Source: Henriciella sp.
GTDB taxonomy: Bacteria; Pseudomonadota; Alphaproteobacteria; Caulobacterales; Hyphomonadaceae
NCBI GenBank assembly: GCA_013213785.1
Contig: JABSPZ010000007.1
Span: forward strand, 124,001-188,000
DNA length: 64,000 nucleotides
Direction of reading: 5' to 3'
Shown: piece after piece, positions 44,355-52,710 of the stretch
Numbering within the stretch: the first letter of the stretch is position 1
Layout: the number at the start of each line of letters is the position of its first letter
Translations under genes and position numbers: made by a program
Notes under the pieces: generated by a model
Databases searched by the model: none
What the model was told of the DNA's origin: nothing
Seen by the model: the letters and a program-made list of their open reading frames with translations, nothing else

Positions 44355-46139
44355 TTACCCAGAGATCCGCAGGTCAGAGATCGATGTCGCGATTTTCCGG
44401 TACGCATCGGTCAGTTCAGCCGCAGAATCTGGATCGAAATAGAAGTCCGGTCCTGAGGCACAGTATTTCAGAACATCCTGTCCTGACTTTGGAGCACTTA
44501 GCGCCACCGCATACACTTTGACGCCGCTGGCTTTCATATTGTCGCAAAGGTTGCGAGCTTGCGTGTTTGAGTTCCCCTGCGCTGGGAAAATCTCCGCATT
44601 GAAGGCACCGTCCGTCATCAAGATGACGACTTTCGTGCTATCCGGTTCGGAATAAGCGAGCGGTGCAGACGCGCCGGTGAAGACGCCTCCCCAATACTCG
44701 GAAACCAAATACCAAGACCATGCAACGCCCAGGTGTCCGGCCGTACCGCCGCCCGCGTTCAGACTTTTAATATGGTTGATCAAGTCCGTCCGCTTATTGG
44801 TGAGCGCGACCGGCTGACTGGCGCGGCACTCGTCACCATCATACCAAGAATGGCCTGTACGATTTGGGTGACCCGTGCGCCACACGCCGCCATCCCGATG
44901 TCTTGGATTCTCTTCAAACCACGCTTGCTGATGGGCCAAATAGGCGCCGGTTTCAGGCCGTCCATCTGAGAATTTCTCGGTACCGTCGCGCTCCCACACA
45001 CAGGTTGAGGTCAGCGTGTACTCGACCTCGCGAGGCGCATCTCCGTTCCCGCGGACGATCTCAAATCGAATTGTCTCGTCATAGAGTTTACGGCCGCGGC
45101 CGCGCTGCTGATCGTAAAGACGGATACGCAGTCTATAGTCACCTTCGCGCCATCTCCGACCAAGATAACGACCGCGGCGGTCACCATAAAGCGCATAAGG
45201 CGCATAGTTTTCTGTCTTAGACTTGTAGCCACGCCCGCGTAGATCGAGATTAATGCTTCTAAATCGGCGCGCGCCCGGATTGTTAGCGGGGACTTTGATA
45301 TCCACACTAAGTTTTTGGGTCGTCCGATCATTTCTTTGCCAGTCGGACAAAGCAATCACGGCATCATCCCCAATTTGGGTGATCACTGATCCACGATCTG
45401 TATCAATCAGGCTGATTTCGAGATCTTTGAGCAGGTCACCGACATCTGTCGTCTGGCCGGATCCCGCACCGGCGCCGCCGATTGTATGCTTATAGGTGCG
45501 CGTCGCTGGCTGACCTGTAACCAATTCGAAGAACGGGCCAGCATTGACCATTGTATTGTAGGTCACCATCGCAAGCCGCGTATTCTCAATCAGCTTTGCG
45601 TTTGCATCCGGCGGCAACAGAATATCAATCGCTTCAATTGCTGCTGATTTCAGATTGGTAAGGCGCCGAGAACTGTTCATCGACCCAGAGACGTCGAACA
45701 TGAAGGCGACGTCGATCTTGTCGATGCCATATTCGGCAACTGCGCCGACATTGAAGTTCATTTGCTCCTGACCCACAACACGGGTCAGCGACGTGGGCTG
45801 GCGACAGCTGATGGTCGCCGTGACGCGCTCAGCAGACGAACCGACCGTTACGCTCGGGGCTTCGCAAGACAGCCCCCCACCGATCGGGGCCAATTGGGCA
45901 TCCAAATAGGCGGAAAGCGCTTGGCGCACTTCACCATTGCTGGCACCTGTCTGTTTCACACGCGCGGCGGCCAGCACGGCGGAGTCGATGATGACTTGCA
46001 CCTTTTGCTTCTTCTTGACCGTGTTTTGGAAATCGATTGCAAAGCCCGCAACCGCGAAAATGGGGATGATTGCGAGGGCGAACACAACCGCGACCTGACC
46101 TGCATCATCCGAAAGTTTTTTCAATATTTTTAAAAGCAT
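44355..46139 (-). CDS. TadG-like protein with VWA domain
   Basis: 594 residues. The N-terminus (DDAGQVAVVFALAIIPIFAVAGFAIDFQNTVKKKQKVQ) is the TadE/TadG pilin-like hydrophobic helix with the class of prepilin-type cut site. Then VAFMFDVSGSMNSS, the MIDAS motif of a VWA domain; its later parts are ILMTDGAFNAE and LNAGGGTAGHLG. In the middle is a low-complexity Arg-rich insert (RRGRYLGRRWREGDYRLRIR). Probably an extracellular protein of the Flp/Tad pilus class. No other tad gene is near. Partner unknown. Confidence 0.82.
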   Translation of the reverse strand: MLLKILKKLSDDAGQVAVVFALAIIPIFAVAGFAIDFQNTVKKKQKVQVIIDSAVLAAARVKQTGASNGEVRQALSAYLDAQLAPIGGGLSCEAPSVTVGSSAERVTATISCRQPTSLTRVVGQEQMNFNVGAVAEYGIDKIDVAFMFDVSGSMNSSRRLTNLKSAAIEAIDILLPPDANAKLIENTRLAMVTYNTMVNAGPFFELVTGQPATRTYKHTIGGAGAGSGQTTDVGDLLKDLEISLIDTDRGSVITQIGDDAVIALSDWQRNDRTTQKLSVDIKVPANNPGARRFRSINLDLRGRGYKSKTENYAPYALYGDRRGRYLGRRWREGDYRLRIRLYDQQRGRGRKLYDETIRFEIVRGNGDAPREVEYTLTSTCVWERDGTEKFSDGRPETGAYLAHQQAWFEENPRHRDGGVWRTGHPNRTGHSWYDGDECRASQPVALTNKRTDLINHIKSLNAGGGTAGHLGVAWSWYLVSEYWGGVFTGASAPLAYSEPDSTKVVILMTDGAFNAEIFPAQGNSNTQARNLCDNMKASGVKVYAVALSAPKSGQDVLKYCASGPDFYFDPDSAAELTDAYRKIATSISDLRISG

Positions 46140-46280
46140 AGATCTTTGCCAGCCTCTCCATCGAGGACAGCAGATCTAGCAAACTATGGTTAATTCGCGT
46201 TTTAGTTGTTTTCTAGATTATTCTAGTCATGGTAATTTTTTGGTCAGAATTCGCTCGCCCCAGAACAGTTAGGCGATCGG

Positions 46281-46946
46281 TCACTCTTGCGCATCGAGCC
46301 ACGCTTGCAGCGCTTCCCGCTCGACGGTCATCAATGCGCGGTCGACGCGTTCCACCAAGCCCAATTCTTCGAGGCTTTTAATGGCCTTCGAAATGCTGAT
46401 GCGCGTCACTGCGAGGATTTCGGCCAACTCAGCCTGCGTGAACTCGATTGATGGCCGGTGCTCTGTAATCATCAGAATACGTTTGGCGAGACGGACAATC
46501 AGAGGCTCTAGGCGTTGCTCGCGCAGATACCCAAGAGCCACAAAGAACCGCTCTGATAGATCTCTGAAAAGATACTCGGCAAACGCGGTATCTTTCCCGA
46601 TCATCTCATAGACCGCTTTGCGCGAAATCAGTACGACGCGCGTCTCATCGCTTGCCGCCTCGATTGCGAACGGATTGGGAAGTTCCAGATGCATGCCCGC
46701 ATGATGCAACACTTCCCCAGGCACGCGGTAAATGGCGGTTGGCTGGCTGCGACCCTCTTGGAAGTAAACCAATGTCGCTTTGCCTGATAAAACGATCAGA
46801 AGATGCTCATTGGTCTGCCCAAGCTCGAGAACAGTTGTGCCTTCTTTTGCCTCAAAAAACTCTCCCACAGCTTCAATCGACGCCCAGGTTTGATCGCTGA
46901 GTTCAGCGATACGATCTTCTGGTCGAGGGGAAACTTTACGGAGCAT
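46281..46946 (-). CDS. Crp/Fnr-family transcription factor
   Basis: 221 residues. Cyclic-nucleotide-binding fold (EGTTVLELGQTNEHLLIVLSGKATLVYFQEG) and a C-terminal winged helix-turn-helix (FTQAELAEILAVTRISISKAIKSLEELGLVER). No Cys cluster, so not a true Fnr oxygen sensor. Ligand unknown. Its start is 16 bases downstream of the next upstream XRE gene's stop on the same strand, so they may share a transcript. Confidence 0.88.
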   Translation of the reverse strand: MLRKVSPRPEDRIAELSDQTWASIEAVGEFFEAKEGTTVLELGQTNEHLLIVLSGKATLVYFQEGRSQPTAIYRVPGEVLHHAGMHLELPNPFAIEAASDETRVVLISRKAVYEMIGKDTAFAEYLFRDLSERFFVALGYLREQRLEPLIVRLAKRILMITEHRPSIEFTQAELAEILAVTRISISKAIKSLEELGLVERVDRALMTVEREALQAWLDAQE

Positions 46947-46961
46947 GGTCTCTTTATTTAG

Positions 46962-47315
46962 CTAGGCTGCTTTCACGCGCAACGGATCTGGCGCAGCATC
47001 TTTTTCCGATTGCAGCAAGGCGGCGAGGCCTTCCCGGTGGCGCGACGCCTCAATCCAGTCGGCGAGAGCAAACTCTCGCGCTGCACCGGCACCTTCATCC
47101 TCAAACAGGCTCCGCACCTCTATGGAAAAGAGCTTGGCGAGGATCGAAAGCTCTCGGGATCGAAACCGCTCATGCCCTGTCTCGCGCGCGCGATAATCGA
47201 CTTCCGAAAGGTTCAATCGCGCAGCAACCTGGATGGCGTTGTATCCTACGGCATTTCTGGCAGTCGCGACGCGTCTTCCAATCGCCGCGTCCAGAGTTTC
47301 AGTATTGAGTGTCAT
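46962..47315 (-). CDS. XRE-type HTH regulator, copy A
   Basis: 117 residues from ATG 47315 (a TTG three codons upstream is in frame). The HTH region GRRVATARNAVGYNAIQVAARLNLSEVDYRARETGHERFRSRELSILAKLFSIEVRSLF is XRE-like. 26 bases upstream of the ATG lies the inverted repeat GTAAAC-TAC-TTTAC (47342-47355), a likely operator. Precedes the Crp/Fnr gene. Function unknown. Confidence 0.8.
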   Translation of the reverse strand: MTLNTETLDAAIGRRVATARNAVGYNAIQVAARLNLSEVDYRARETGHERFRSRELSILAKLFSIEVRSLFEDEGAGAAREFALADWIEASRHREGLAALLQSEKDAAPDPLRVKAA

Positions 47316-47341
47316 TTTCTGCAATATCCCGCGCCAACTCT

Positions 47342-47355
47342 GTAAACTACTTTAC
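47342..47355. promoter_or_regulatory. inverted repeat GTAAAC-N3-TTTAC, copy 2
   Basis: GTAAAC TAC TTTAC, 26 bases upstream of the XRE gene start at 47315. Spacing and arms the same as the copies at 41430 and 52692. Confidence 0.6.
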
Positions 47356-47455
47356 GCCGTCGGTTAACAATACGTAAACAAATATGCGCTGACTGTGACG
47401 CGACACCAGTCCAGGTCAATTATTTTTTTATTGGAACTGCAACAACTGCTACAGG

Positions 47456-47881
47456 TTAGCGATCTTCGAAACAGTCGTAAGTTCTGGATTCGGCGAACGC
47501 GTACTCGAAGAAGGCAACGCCTTGCGGTCCGACCCACGTTCCTGCCTCGGACGACTCCGTCAACGCGCCGCAATACATCGGATGATTATTCAGGTTCCTC
47601 AATCGCACTTTCGAAACCACGTTGCGGCCATCGCAAGAATACGCCTGCGAGACGCGAACGCCGCGCTTCACATCGAGCGACGTTCTCGGAAATCCAAACA
47701 CTTCATCCAAGGAGGCCTGACAATCCTTTGCATCGATACGATCTGTGAAGGGCGTAGCCTGAATGCGATTAAAACTGGCCAGGCGGATAGCGTTTTCGCT
47801 CACGTCTGCGGCTGTGGAGCAGCCTGATAAGGCCATACCAAGTGCAGCGGCGTAGAATGGCATCAAAGCACGGTCTGACAT
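47456..47881 (-). CDS. small lipoprotein of unknown function
   Basis: 141 residues. The signal MSDRALMPFYAAALGMALSGC carries a lipobox LSGC. Four further Cys residues in the mature part (DCQAS, YSCDG, YCGAL, YDCFE) may form disulphides. No family recognised. Confidence 0.65.
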   Translation of the reverse strand: MSDRALMPFYAAALGMALSGCSTAADVSENAIRLASFNRIQATPFTDRIDAKDCQASLDEVFGFPRTSLDVKRGVRVSQAYSCDGRNVVSKVRLRNLNNHPMYCGALTESSEAGTWVGPQGVAFFEYAFAESRTYDCFEDR

Positions 47882-48060
47882 GGGCGTCCCTCAATCGAGT
47901 TGAACGCGCATTTCGGCTGAGTCTCGTTAAGAAAATACTATTTTGAGTTGAATTCTCAGATGCGAAGCCTCGGAGATGGAGCGGTTAGCGATTGGTAAAC
48001 ATTCAACCCTATGTTGATCTTTGACCGAAATCGATTCGGCTGAAAGCTTGCGAGAGATAG

Positions 48061-48393
48061 ATGCCAAACTCTACCCCGACCTCCACGAAATCGAACCGCA
48101 GTCCTTTGACTCTGCTCGCGACGACCGCCTTAGCCGTCTCAAACTTGATTGTCGGCATTCTACAGGACAATCGCTTCTTAGTTTTCGCAAGCGCAATCTT
48201 AGCCGCTGTTTTTGCAGCATTTTATTTGCTCAAAACACATAAGCCAGAGGTCTTTGGCGTCTTGCGATCCGCCGCCAGAGGATCGCAACCTGAGCGGGGG
48301 CAACGCCTCCCGTTTTGGGTCTTCGCAGTGATTTTGTTTGGGGTGCTACCCGCATTGTTCATGCTCATGCGTTATCTGCAGCCAGAGGTCTAA
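48061..48393 (+). CDS. small membrane protein of unknown function
   Basis: 110 residues with three hydrophobic segments: SPLTLLATTALAVSNLIVG, LVFASAILAAVFAAFYLL and FWVFAVILFGVLPALFMLM. GAGAG precedes the ATG. Family not recognised. 44 bases before an XRE regulator gene on the same strand. Confidence 0.62.
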   Translation: MPNSTPTSTKSNRSPLTLLATTALAVSNLIVGILQDNRFLVFASAILAAVFAAFYLLKTHKPEVFGVLRSAARGSQPERGQRLPFWVFAVILFGVLPALFMLMRYLQPEV

Positions 48394-48437
48394 TTTCAAT
48401 TTAGAATTGATTTACTGATTTCGCGTTTAGTCGCCCC

Positions 48438-48716
48438 ATGGCCGCAATGACGACAGAACCTGCTCCCGTAGACGAGACCATCGGACACCGTATCCGAACC
48501 GCTCGCGTCAATGCCTCAATGACCCAATCCCAACTGGGCGAGCATTTGGGCTGTTCTAGCCAACAGATTCACAAATATGAGCGGGGCAACAACCGCGTCT
48601 CAGCCGGTACACTGTTCATTATCGCGCAAGTCTTGGACTATCCCGTAGACTGGTTTTTTACGGACCCGCAAAATCCGACTGGAAGCGACCCGCTTCTTTC
48701 CGTCCCGTATCACTGA
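48438..48716 (+). CDS. XRE-type HTH regulator, copy B
   Basis: 92 residues. TIGHRIRTARVNASMTQSQLGEHLGCSSQQIHKYERGNNRVSAGTLFIIAQVLDYPVDWFF is a full XRE HTH domain of the type that also occurs in copy C at 52241. No Shine-Dalgarno-like sequence before the first ATG; a second ATG lies three codons in. Regulated gene not known; convergent with the GNAT-cluster gene at 48723. Confidence 0.82.
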   Translation: MAAMTTEPAPVDETIGHRIRTARVNASMTQSQLGEHLGCSSQQIHKYERGNNRVSAGTLFIIAQVLDYPVDWFFTDPQNPTGSDPLLSVPYH

Positions 48717-48722
48717 GCCCGT

Positions 48723-49076
48723 TTAGCGGGACAGGATCGCGGATTCGTCCAATTCGGCTGGAAAGCCTGCCCGTATCAAAACCGATCGAATTCGCTCGAA
48801 TAGATTTGGCTCGGCGACGCCGGAAAGGCTGACATTCCGGTCTTCACTGGAAACGATAAAGTCTATGAGACCTTCGGGTAGATCCCGTCCGGCTCTGAAG
48901 ATCGGCTCGTATCGTCCGATCTGGATGCCAAGGGCACTTAAGCCCTCGCTGCTCTCACGGCGCAAGAATGCCACGGGTCTTTGGATAACCCGTGCATCAT
49001 CGATCAGGGCCCGCAGCGCATCGAGACGCAACGGGTCTTGCCGTTTCTGGCTGTCGCAAAGCACCAACAGGCACAT
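48723..49076 (-). CDS. hypothetical protein, third gene of the GNAT cluster
   Basis: 117 residues, begins directly after the stop of the GNAT gene (abutting stop and start). MCLLVLCDSQKRQDPLRLDALRALIDDARVIQRPVAFLRRESSEGLSALGI with PEGLIDFIVSSEDRNVSLSG later. Mixed alpha/beta character; no family recognised. Contributes to a three-gene cluster with LysR control. Confidence 0.62.
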   Translation of the reverse strand: MCLLVLCDSQKRQDPLRLDALRALIDDARVIQRPVAFLRRESSEGLSALGIQIGRYEPIFRAGRDLPEGLIDFIVSSEDRNVSLSGVAEPNLFERIRSVLIRAGFPAELDESAILSR

Positions 49077-49709
49077 TTAGGCCGCAACCTCACGCACGGC
49101 TCCGCCGCGCTGAGCGGATTGTTCTAAAATCCCCGGAGTATCCCAGTCGCCTTCCGGACGAATGATTGTCATTGGATCGGAGTTCAGGCGGATCGCGTCG
49201 GGATGAGCAGACACCGAGATCTCCATCTCACAATACTCATAGTCCGAGAAATAAAAGTTCGGATGGTCCTCCATAAGTCGACAATTAAGCGTTTTAGACC
49301 AAAGTGGCCAGAGCCGCGCCTGTATTTGAGCGAGCATCCGACGATACCCTTTGCGCGAGGCGATTTCCAAAGACGCAGCGAGCATGACTTTGACGACGCC
49401 ACTGCCCCGGAAAGCGGGTAGGATGCTTACGCGTTCAATTTTACCAAATCCCGCGAACCAACGCAGACGCAGTGTCGCGATCGGTTGTCCCTTTGAGTAC
49501 GCAATCACGTGAGAGGCACACAGATCGTTTCCATCAAACTCTTCTTCATAGGGGCAATCTTGCTCGGCCATATAGACCATGGATCGGACCGCAACGACCT
49601 TCTGGAACGCATCCAGCGTACGCACCATTTCGATTGGAAACTGTTCTATCAGGTCTGGATCAAGCGGTTTCGCGAGGCCAGATTCGCCGATGGGTGAAAT
49701 CGTCAGCAT
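49077..49709 (-). CDS. GNAT-family acyltransferase
   Basis: 210 residues. A GNAT fold: VVAVRSMVYMAEQDCPYEEEFDGNDLCASHVIAYSKGQPIATLRLR, KIERVSILPAFRGSGVVKVMLAASLEIASRKGYRRMLAQIQ with the CoA loop, then a C-terminal strand (FYFSDYEYCEMEIS). The N-terminus 'VRSMVYMAEQ' is reminiscent of autoinducer synthase-like GNATs, but homoserine lactone synthase motifs are not shown. Start overlaps the previous stop (TAATG). Substrate unknown. Confidence 0.7.
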   Translation of the reverse strand: MLTISPIGESGLAKPLDPDLIEQFPIEMVRTLDAFQKVVAVRSMVYMAEQDCPYEEEFDGNDLCASHVIAYSKGQPIATLRLRWFAGFGKIERVSILPAFRGSGVVKVMLAASLEIASRKGYRRMLAQIQARLWPLWSKTLNCRLMEDHPNFYFSDYEYCEMEISVSAHPDAIRLNSDPMTIIRPEGDWDTPGILEQSAQRGGAVREVAA

Positions 49710-50290
49710 TACGCCACCTTCTGCTCAGGTACGACCAGAGCTCCTTGCATCCAAAGCTTATCCGCACCGAACCCAGCGGGCGTCCAACCGAGACTTTCCA
49801 TCGAACGGGCGCCATCTTCCGTGGCGGCGCGCGCAAAGCATGGCACCTGGGCGTAGATCGCCATTCGGATGACCCCTGCTCCGCTCATGACGGCTTTCCG
49901 CGCTTCTTTGGTCTCGCCTGCATAGATCCCGATATACACAGCAGCACACGGCTGCCCGGCAGCCGCGACATGGGCGTCATCAGGCGTTTTCGCGACAAAC
50001 TCATTGTCTTGCACGGCGTCGAGCCCTGCTTCGGTGAGCGGCACAGAGATAACCAATCCTTCGACGGGATCTCCGAAGACCCACGCCGTAATCCCGGTCA
50101 AATCGTGCAAGTGCGCCAGTGTTTCCGAACTGATCAAGCGGTCATTGATGAGCCGCTCGCCAAGCGCCAGCATTTCCGGGATTTCTTTCTCATTGGCGGG
50201 GCGCCAACCAAAGTTAGCCATCAGTTCGAACATTTTTGATTGATCGACAACAAATGGGTAAGTCGCCAGTCGTTTTGCTGTATCAGCCAT
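49709..50290 (-). CDS. hypothetical protein, first gene of the GNAT cluster
   Basis: 193 residues. AAGGAGCAATCTG precedes the ATG. The C-terminal part, AVYIGIYAGETKEARKAVMSGAGVIRMAIYAQVPCFARAATEDGARSMESLGW, has the look of an acyltransferase-type helix-strand (ending 'LGW'). No named family. Divergent from the LysR gene with an inverted repeat between. Confidence 0.65.
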   Translation of the reverse strand: MADTAKRLATYPFVVDQSKMFELMANFGWRPANEKEIPEMLALGERLINDRLISSETLAHLHDLTGITAWVFGDPVEGLVISVPLTEAGLDAVQDNEFVAKTPDDAHVAAAGQPCAAVYIGIYAGETKEARKAVMSGAGVIRMAIYAQVPCFARAATEDGARSMESLGWTPAGFGADKLWMQGALVVPEQKVA

Positions 50291-50318
50291 CAGATTGCTC
50301 CTTCTTGCGGAAGGCTTG

Positions 50319-50335
50319 ACACAATTTCCTTGTGT
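50319..50335. promoter_or_regulatory. inverted repeat in the LysR / GNAT-cluster divergent promoter
   Basis: ACACAA-TTTCC-TTGTGT, perfect 6-bp arms with a 5-base spacer, between the two start codons. It fits a LysR-type T-N11-A binding box and is probably the site of the adjacent regulator. Confidence 0.6.
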
Positions 50336-50390
50336 ACGATGCAGACAGAATCGAATTGGGGTAGTACAGAAATCGTATAAGGGTCCCTAA

Positions 50391-51380
50391 ATGTTTGAAA
50401 ATCTTGATTGGGATAAGCTGAAAGTCTTCATTGTCGTGGCTGAACTCGGCAGTATGAACGCGGCTGCTTCGCGTTTGAAAGAAACTGCGCCGACCGTTTC
50501 CCGCAAGATTGATGACCTAGAACGTTCCCTGAATGCGCGCTTGCTCTATCGCTCGCCGCGCGGTGTGACCCTTACGGACGCTGGCAAGAAAACGCTCCGA
50601 TACGCGGAGATCATGTCGGATGCCGCAGACGGATTGCGCAGCGATGTCTTGGATCATGACTCCCCTGCCGAAGGTTCTGTGACGCTGTGTACGGGCGATG
50701 GTTTGGCCACGCACTGGCTTGCCCCGCACCTGCCGGACTTTCATCTGCAGAACCCGAAAATCGAGCTCCGGCTTGAAACAACGGATCGTCCAGACGCTGA
50801 TCTGATCAATGAAAAAGCGGATGTCGCGATCCAATTCCAGGAACCAGCACGCCCAGATATCGTATCCAAACGTCTTGGTGTCCTGCACTACGTGTTCTTC
50901 GCGTCACCTGATTACATTGAGAATTTCGGGCATCCAGCGAGCGTCTTTGATCTTTATAATCATCGTTGCATTATCCATTCTGGCTATGTGAATCAGATGG
51001 AAAGATGGGCCCCGAAAGCGAAAGAATTCAGGGACCTAATCGACTTTGCGTTGGTCACCAATTCCGGCGCCGTTATGGTAGAGGTATGCGCGAATGGAGG
51101 CGGCATCGCACTCCTCCCAACTTACGTGCATGGCCTTGGCAAGAATATTGTTCCTCTGAAGTTGCCTGAAGTTGCGCCAATACGGTTCTGGCTCACATAT
51201 ACTGAACGCGTACGCCGAATGGCGCGGGCTCAAATTGTGATTGATTGGCTTCGAGGTCTTTTCCATCAACAAAAGGCGCCTTGGTTCAAGCCTACATTTG
51301 AGCATCCAATGAACTATGACAGTGGTTCTTTTATCGGCGAGAGCGAAAGTCTTGCTGTTCCGGGGTCTGATGCGCCTTAG
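50391..51380 (+). CDS. LysR-type transcriptional regulator
   Basis: 329 residues. N-terminal HTH (LDWDKLKVFIVVAELGSMNAAASRLKETAPTVSRKIDDLERSLNARLLYRSPRGVTLTDAG) and a substrate-binding domain typical of LysR family. A C-terminal ~30-residue extension (PTFEHPMNYDSGSFIGESES) is unusual. Probably regulates the divergent GNAT cluster. Confidence 0.9.
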   Translation: MFENLDWDKLKVFIVVAELGSMNAAASRLKETAPTVSRKIDDLERSLNARLLYRSPRGVTLTDAGKKTLRYAEIMSDAADGLRSDVLDHDSPAEGSVTLCTGDGLATHWLAPHLPDFHLQNPKIELRLETTDRPDADLINEKADVAIQFQEPARPDIVSKRLGVLHYVFFASPDYIENFGHPASVFDLYNHRCIIHSGYVNQMERWAPKAKEFRDLIDFALVTNSGAVMVEVCANGGGIALLPTYVHGLGKNIVPLKLPEVAPIRFWLTYTERVRRMARAQIVIDWLRGLFHQQKAPWFKPTFEHPMNYDSGSFIGESESLAVPGSDAP

Positions 51381-51500
51381 GATTTAGCGAACAAGCTATT
51401 TCTGCTTGGTATTACAAAAATCGAGTAACTGACTGTGTTGCTATAACGCTAGGACTTAGGCTCCAAGCAGATAGAGGGATTTTAAAACAGAGACACACGA

Positions 51501-51686
51501 ATGTCCGGTGACAATGATTCACCCAAAATGCCGCCAGAATGGCGGACCAAAAAGCCTATGGGCGAGTCTTTGCGCGATAAGTACAAAGAAGTCCTGAACG
51601 AGCCTGTCCCTGATAAACTGAAAAAGCTGATCGAAGCCCTTAAACAACAAGAGCGAGACGATCAGAAAAAGTCCGAAAGCGATTAA
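51501..51686 (+). CDS. nepR: NepR anti-sigma factor
   Basis: 61 residues. The core GESLRDKYKEVLNEPVPDKLKKLIEALKQ matches the NepR family (conserved EPVPD-x-L). NepR binds EcfG and is released by PhyR on stress. The expected EcfG partners are the two sigma genes ten kilobases away; in most alphaproteobacteria nepR lies beside ecfG or phyR. PhyR is not in the window. No strong Shine-Dalgarno sequence is seen. Confidence 0.88.
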   Translation: MSGDNDSPKMPPEWRTKKPMGESLRDKYKEVLNEPVPDKLKKLIEALKQQERDDQKKSESD

Positions 51687-51754
51687 TGCCTTCCCCTCGG
51701 CAACGCCGCTTTGATTACCTGATCAAAAAAAATTGAAAAAAGTTCATTTCGAGC

Positions 51755-51780
51755 GGAACATTCAGCGCCCCTTCCGCATT
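51755..51780 (+). promoter_or_regulatory. possible EcfG-type promoter before the 51848 gene
   Basis: GGAAC - N17 - CATT, close to GGAAC-N16/17-CGTT with one base different. It lies 68 bases before the ATG of the hypothetical gene at 51848 and just downstream of nepR. Confidence 0.4.
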
Positions 51781-51847
51781 GATAGCATGTGAGACGCGAA
51801 AATAACGCGCCAGGCTATTCAAACTGCGTTGTAAGAAGGAATGCGTA

Positions 51848-52198
51848 ATGGAGACCGAAAAACTGATCGAGCGGGAGCTGCCGCAATGGGTCAAGTCCGT
51901 GCATCGCCACGCACATTTTGCTCAATCGATTGAAACAGAAGAGCTCGCTGATGCAGAGCTCGAAGTGCAACTCGGAATGATAGACGCGATTAGCGCGAAA
52001 CCTGCTCTCGGGCCGGTCGACATGCTGCTAAAGCTGAAAGTCTGGGAAAACTATGTCGCGCCGAATGGCGATGTGACCGATCTTCCTGCCGAAGCCAGTC
52101 TGATTCTATCCGTCATCCGTGATCTGGAAGCGTTTGTGGATACGCAAGGTGGCTCTATGGCCGGCTATCCAGGAGGGTATTTGGCCAAGGTTAGCTAG
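51848..52198 (+). CDS. hypothetical protein (possible EcfG regulon member)
   Basis: 116 residues, all-helical by appearance: TEKLIERELPQWVKSVHRHAHFAQSIETEELADAELEVQLGMIDAIS. AAGGAA precedes ATG. Family not recognised. Follows nepR and a GGAAC promoter-like site. Confidence 0.65.
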   Translation: METEKLIERELPQWVKSVHRHAHFAQSIETEELADAELEVQLGMIDAISAKPALGPVDMLLKLKVWENYVAPNGDVTDLPAEASLILSVIRDLEAFVDTQGGSMAGYPGGYLAKVS

Positions 52199-52240
52199 GA
52201 TAGCTGAACCCCTGGCCAAACTTAATTCGGAACGTGGGCG

Positions 52241-52603
52241 CTATCGGGCGCCTGCAAGCCGGAGAACTTCGCGGACCGGACCGAGGTTTGCGCTCTGGCG
52301 CAGGTCCAACAGCAAGTTCATGCAATCATCAAAGTCAGTGGTCCCAGAATCTTTCGCCGCAGACAGACGATCGACAATGTCTTCATCGAAGAACCAGCTG
52401 ATTGGAATATCAAACACCCGTGCGATTTCATAAAGTGTCCCAGCAGAAACGCGGTTTACGCCCTTCTCATACTTTTGCACTTGCTGAAACGTCAGCCCGA
52501 TCATGTCCCCGAGTTGGCCCTGGGTGAGTTTCGCAGCGCGGCGCGCCTGGCGAATACGACGACCAACCTGATGGTCCACGTGGGACGGTGTTTTTGCACT
52601 CAT
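52241..52603 (-). CDS. XRE-type HTH regulator, copy C
   Basis: 120 residues from ATG 52603, where GGAG sits 6 bases upstream. VGRRIRQARRAAKLTQGQLGDMIGLTFQQVQKYEKGVNRVSAGTLYEIARVFDIPISWFFDED is a full XRE domain, with the same 'NRVSAGTL' motif as copy B. The inverted repeat copy 3 lies 88 bases upstream. Last gene before the flagellar cluster. Confidence 0.86.
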   Translation of the reverse strand: MSAKTPSHVDHQVGRRIRQARRAAKLTQGQLGDMIGLTFQQVQKYEKGVNRVSAGTLYEIARVFDIPISWFFDEDIVDRLSAAKDSGTTDFDDCMNLLLDLRQSANLGPVREVLRLAGAR

Positions 52604-52691
52604 TTGTATCTCCATGCATTTCGGCGGCGTTTTATGATTGAATTTGCCACTGTTCGCGCAGGGATAGTACGACTGAGTTTATGAAGAGAAC

Positions 52692-52705
52692 GTAAACCTG
52701 TTTAC
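52692..52705. promoter_or_regulatory. inverted repeat GTAAAC-N3-TTTAC, copy 3
   Basis: GTAAAC CTG TTTAC, 88 bases upstream of the XRE copy C start, and 5 bases beyond the stop of the FliJ-like gene. See also copies at 41430 and 47342. Confidence 0.6.
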
Positions 52706-52710
52706 CTTCA

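Noticed and set aside
47433-47457. GGAAC-N16-GGTT promoter-like site
   Set aside because: The direction would run into the 3' end of an antisense lipoprotein gene with no gene or terminator structure behind; the -10 differs from CGTT.
49472-50239. 255-residue plus-strand ORF
   Set aside because: It is opposite to the GNAT cluster genes, which have clear domain features and proper starts.
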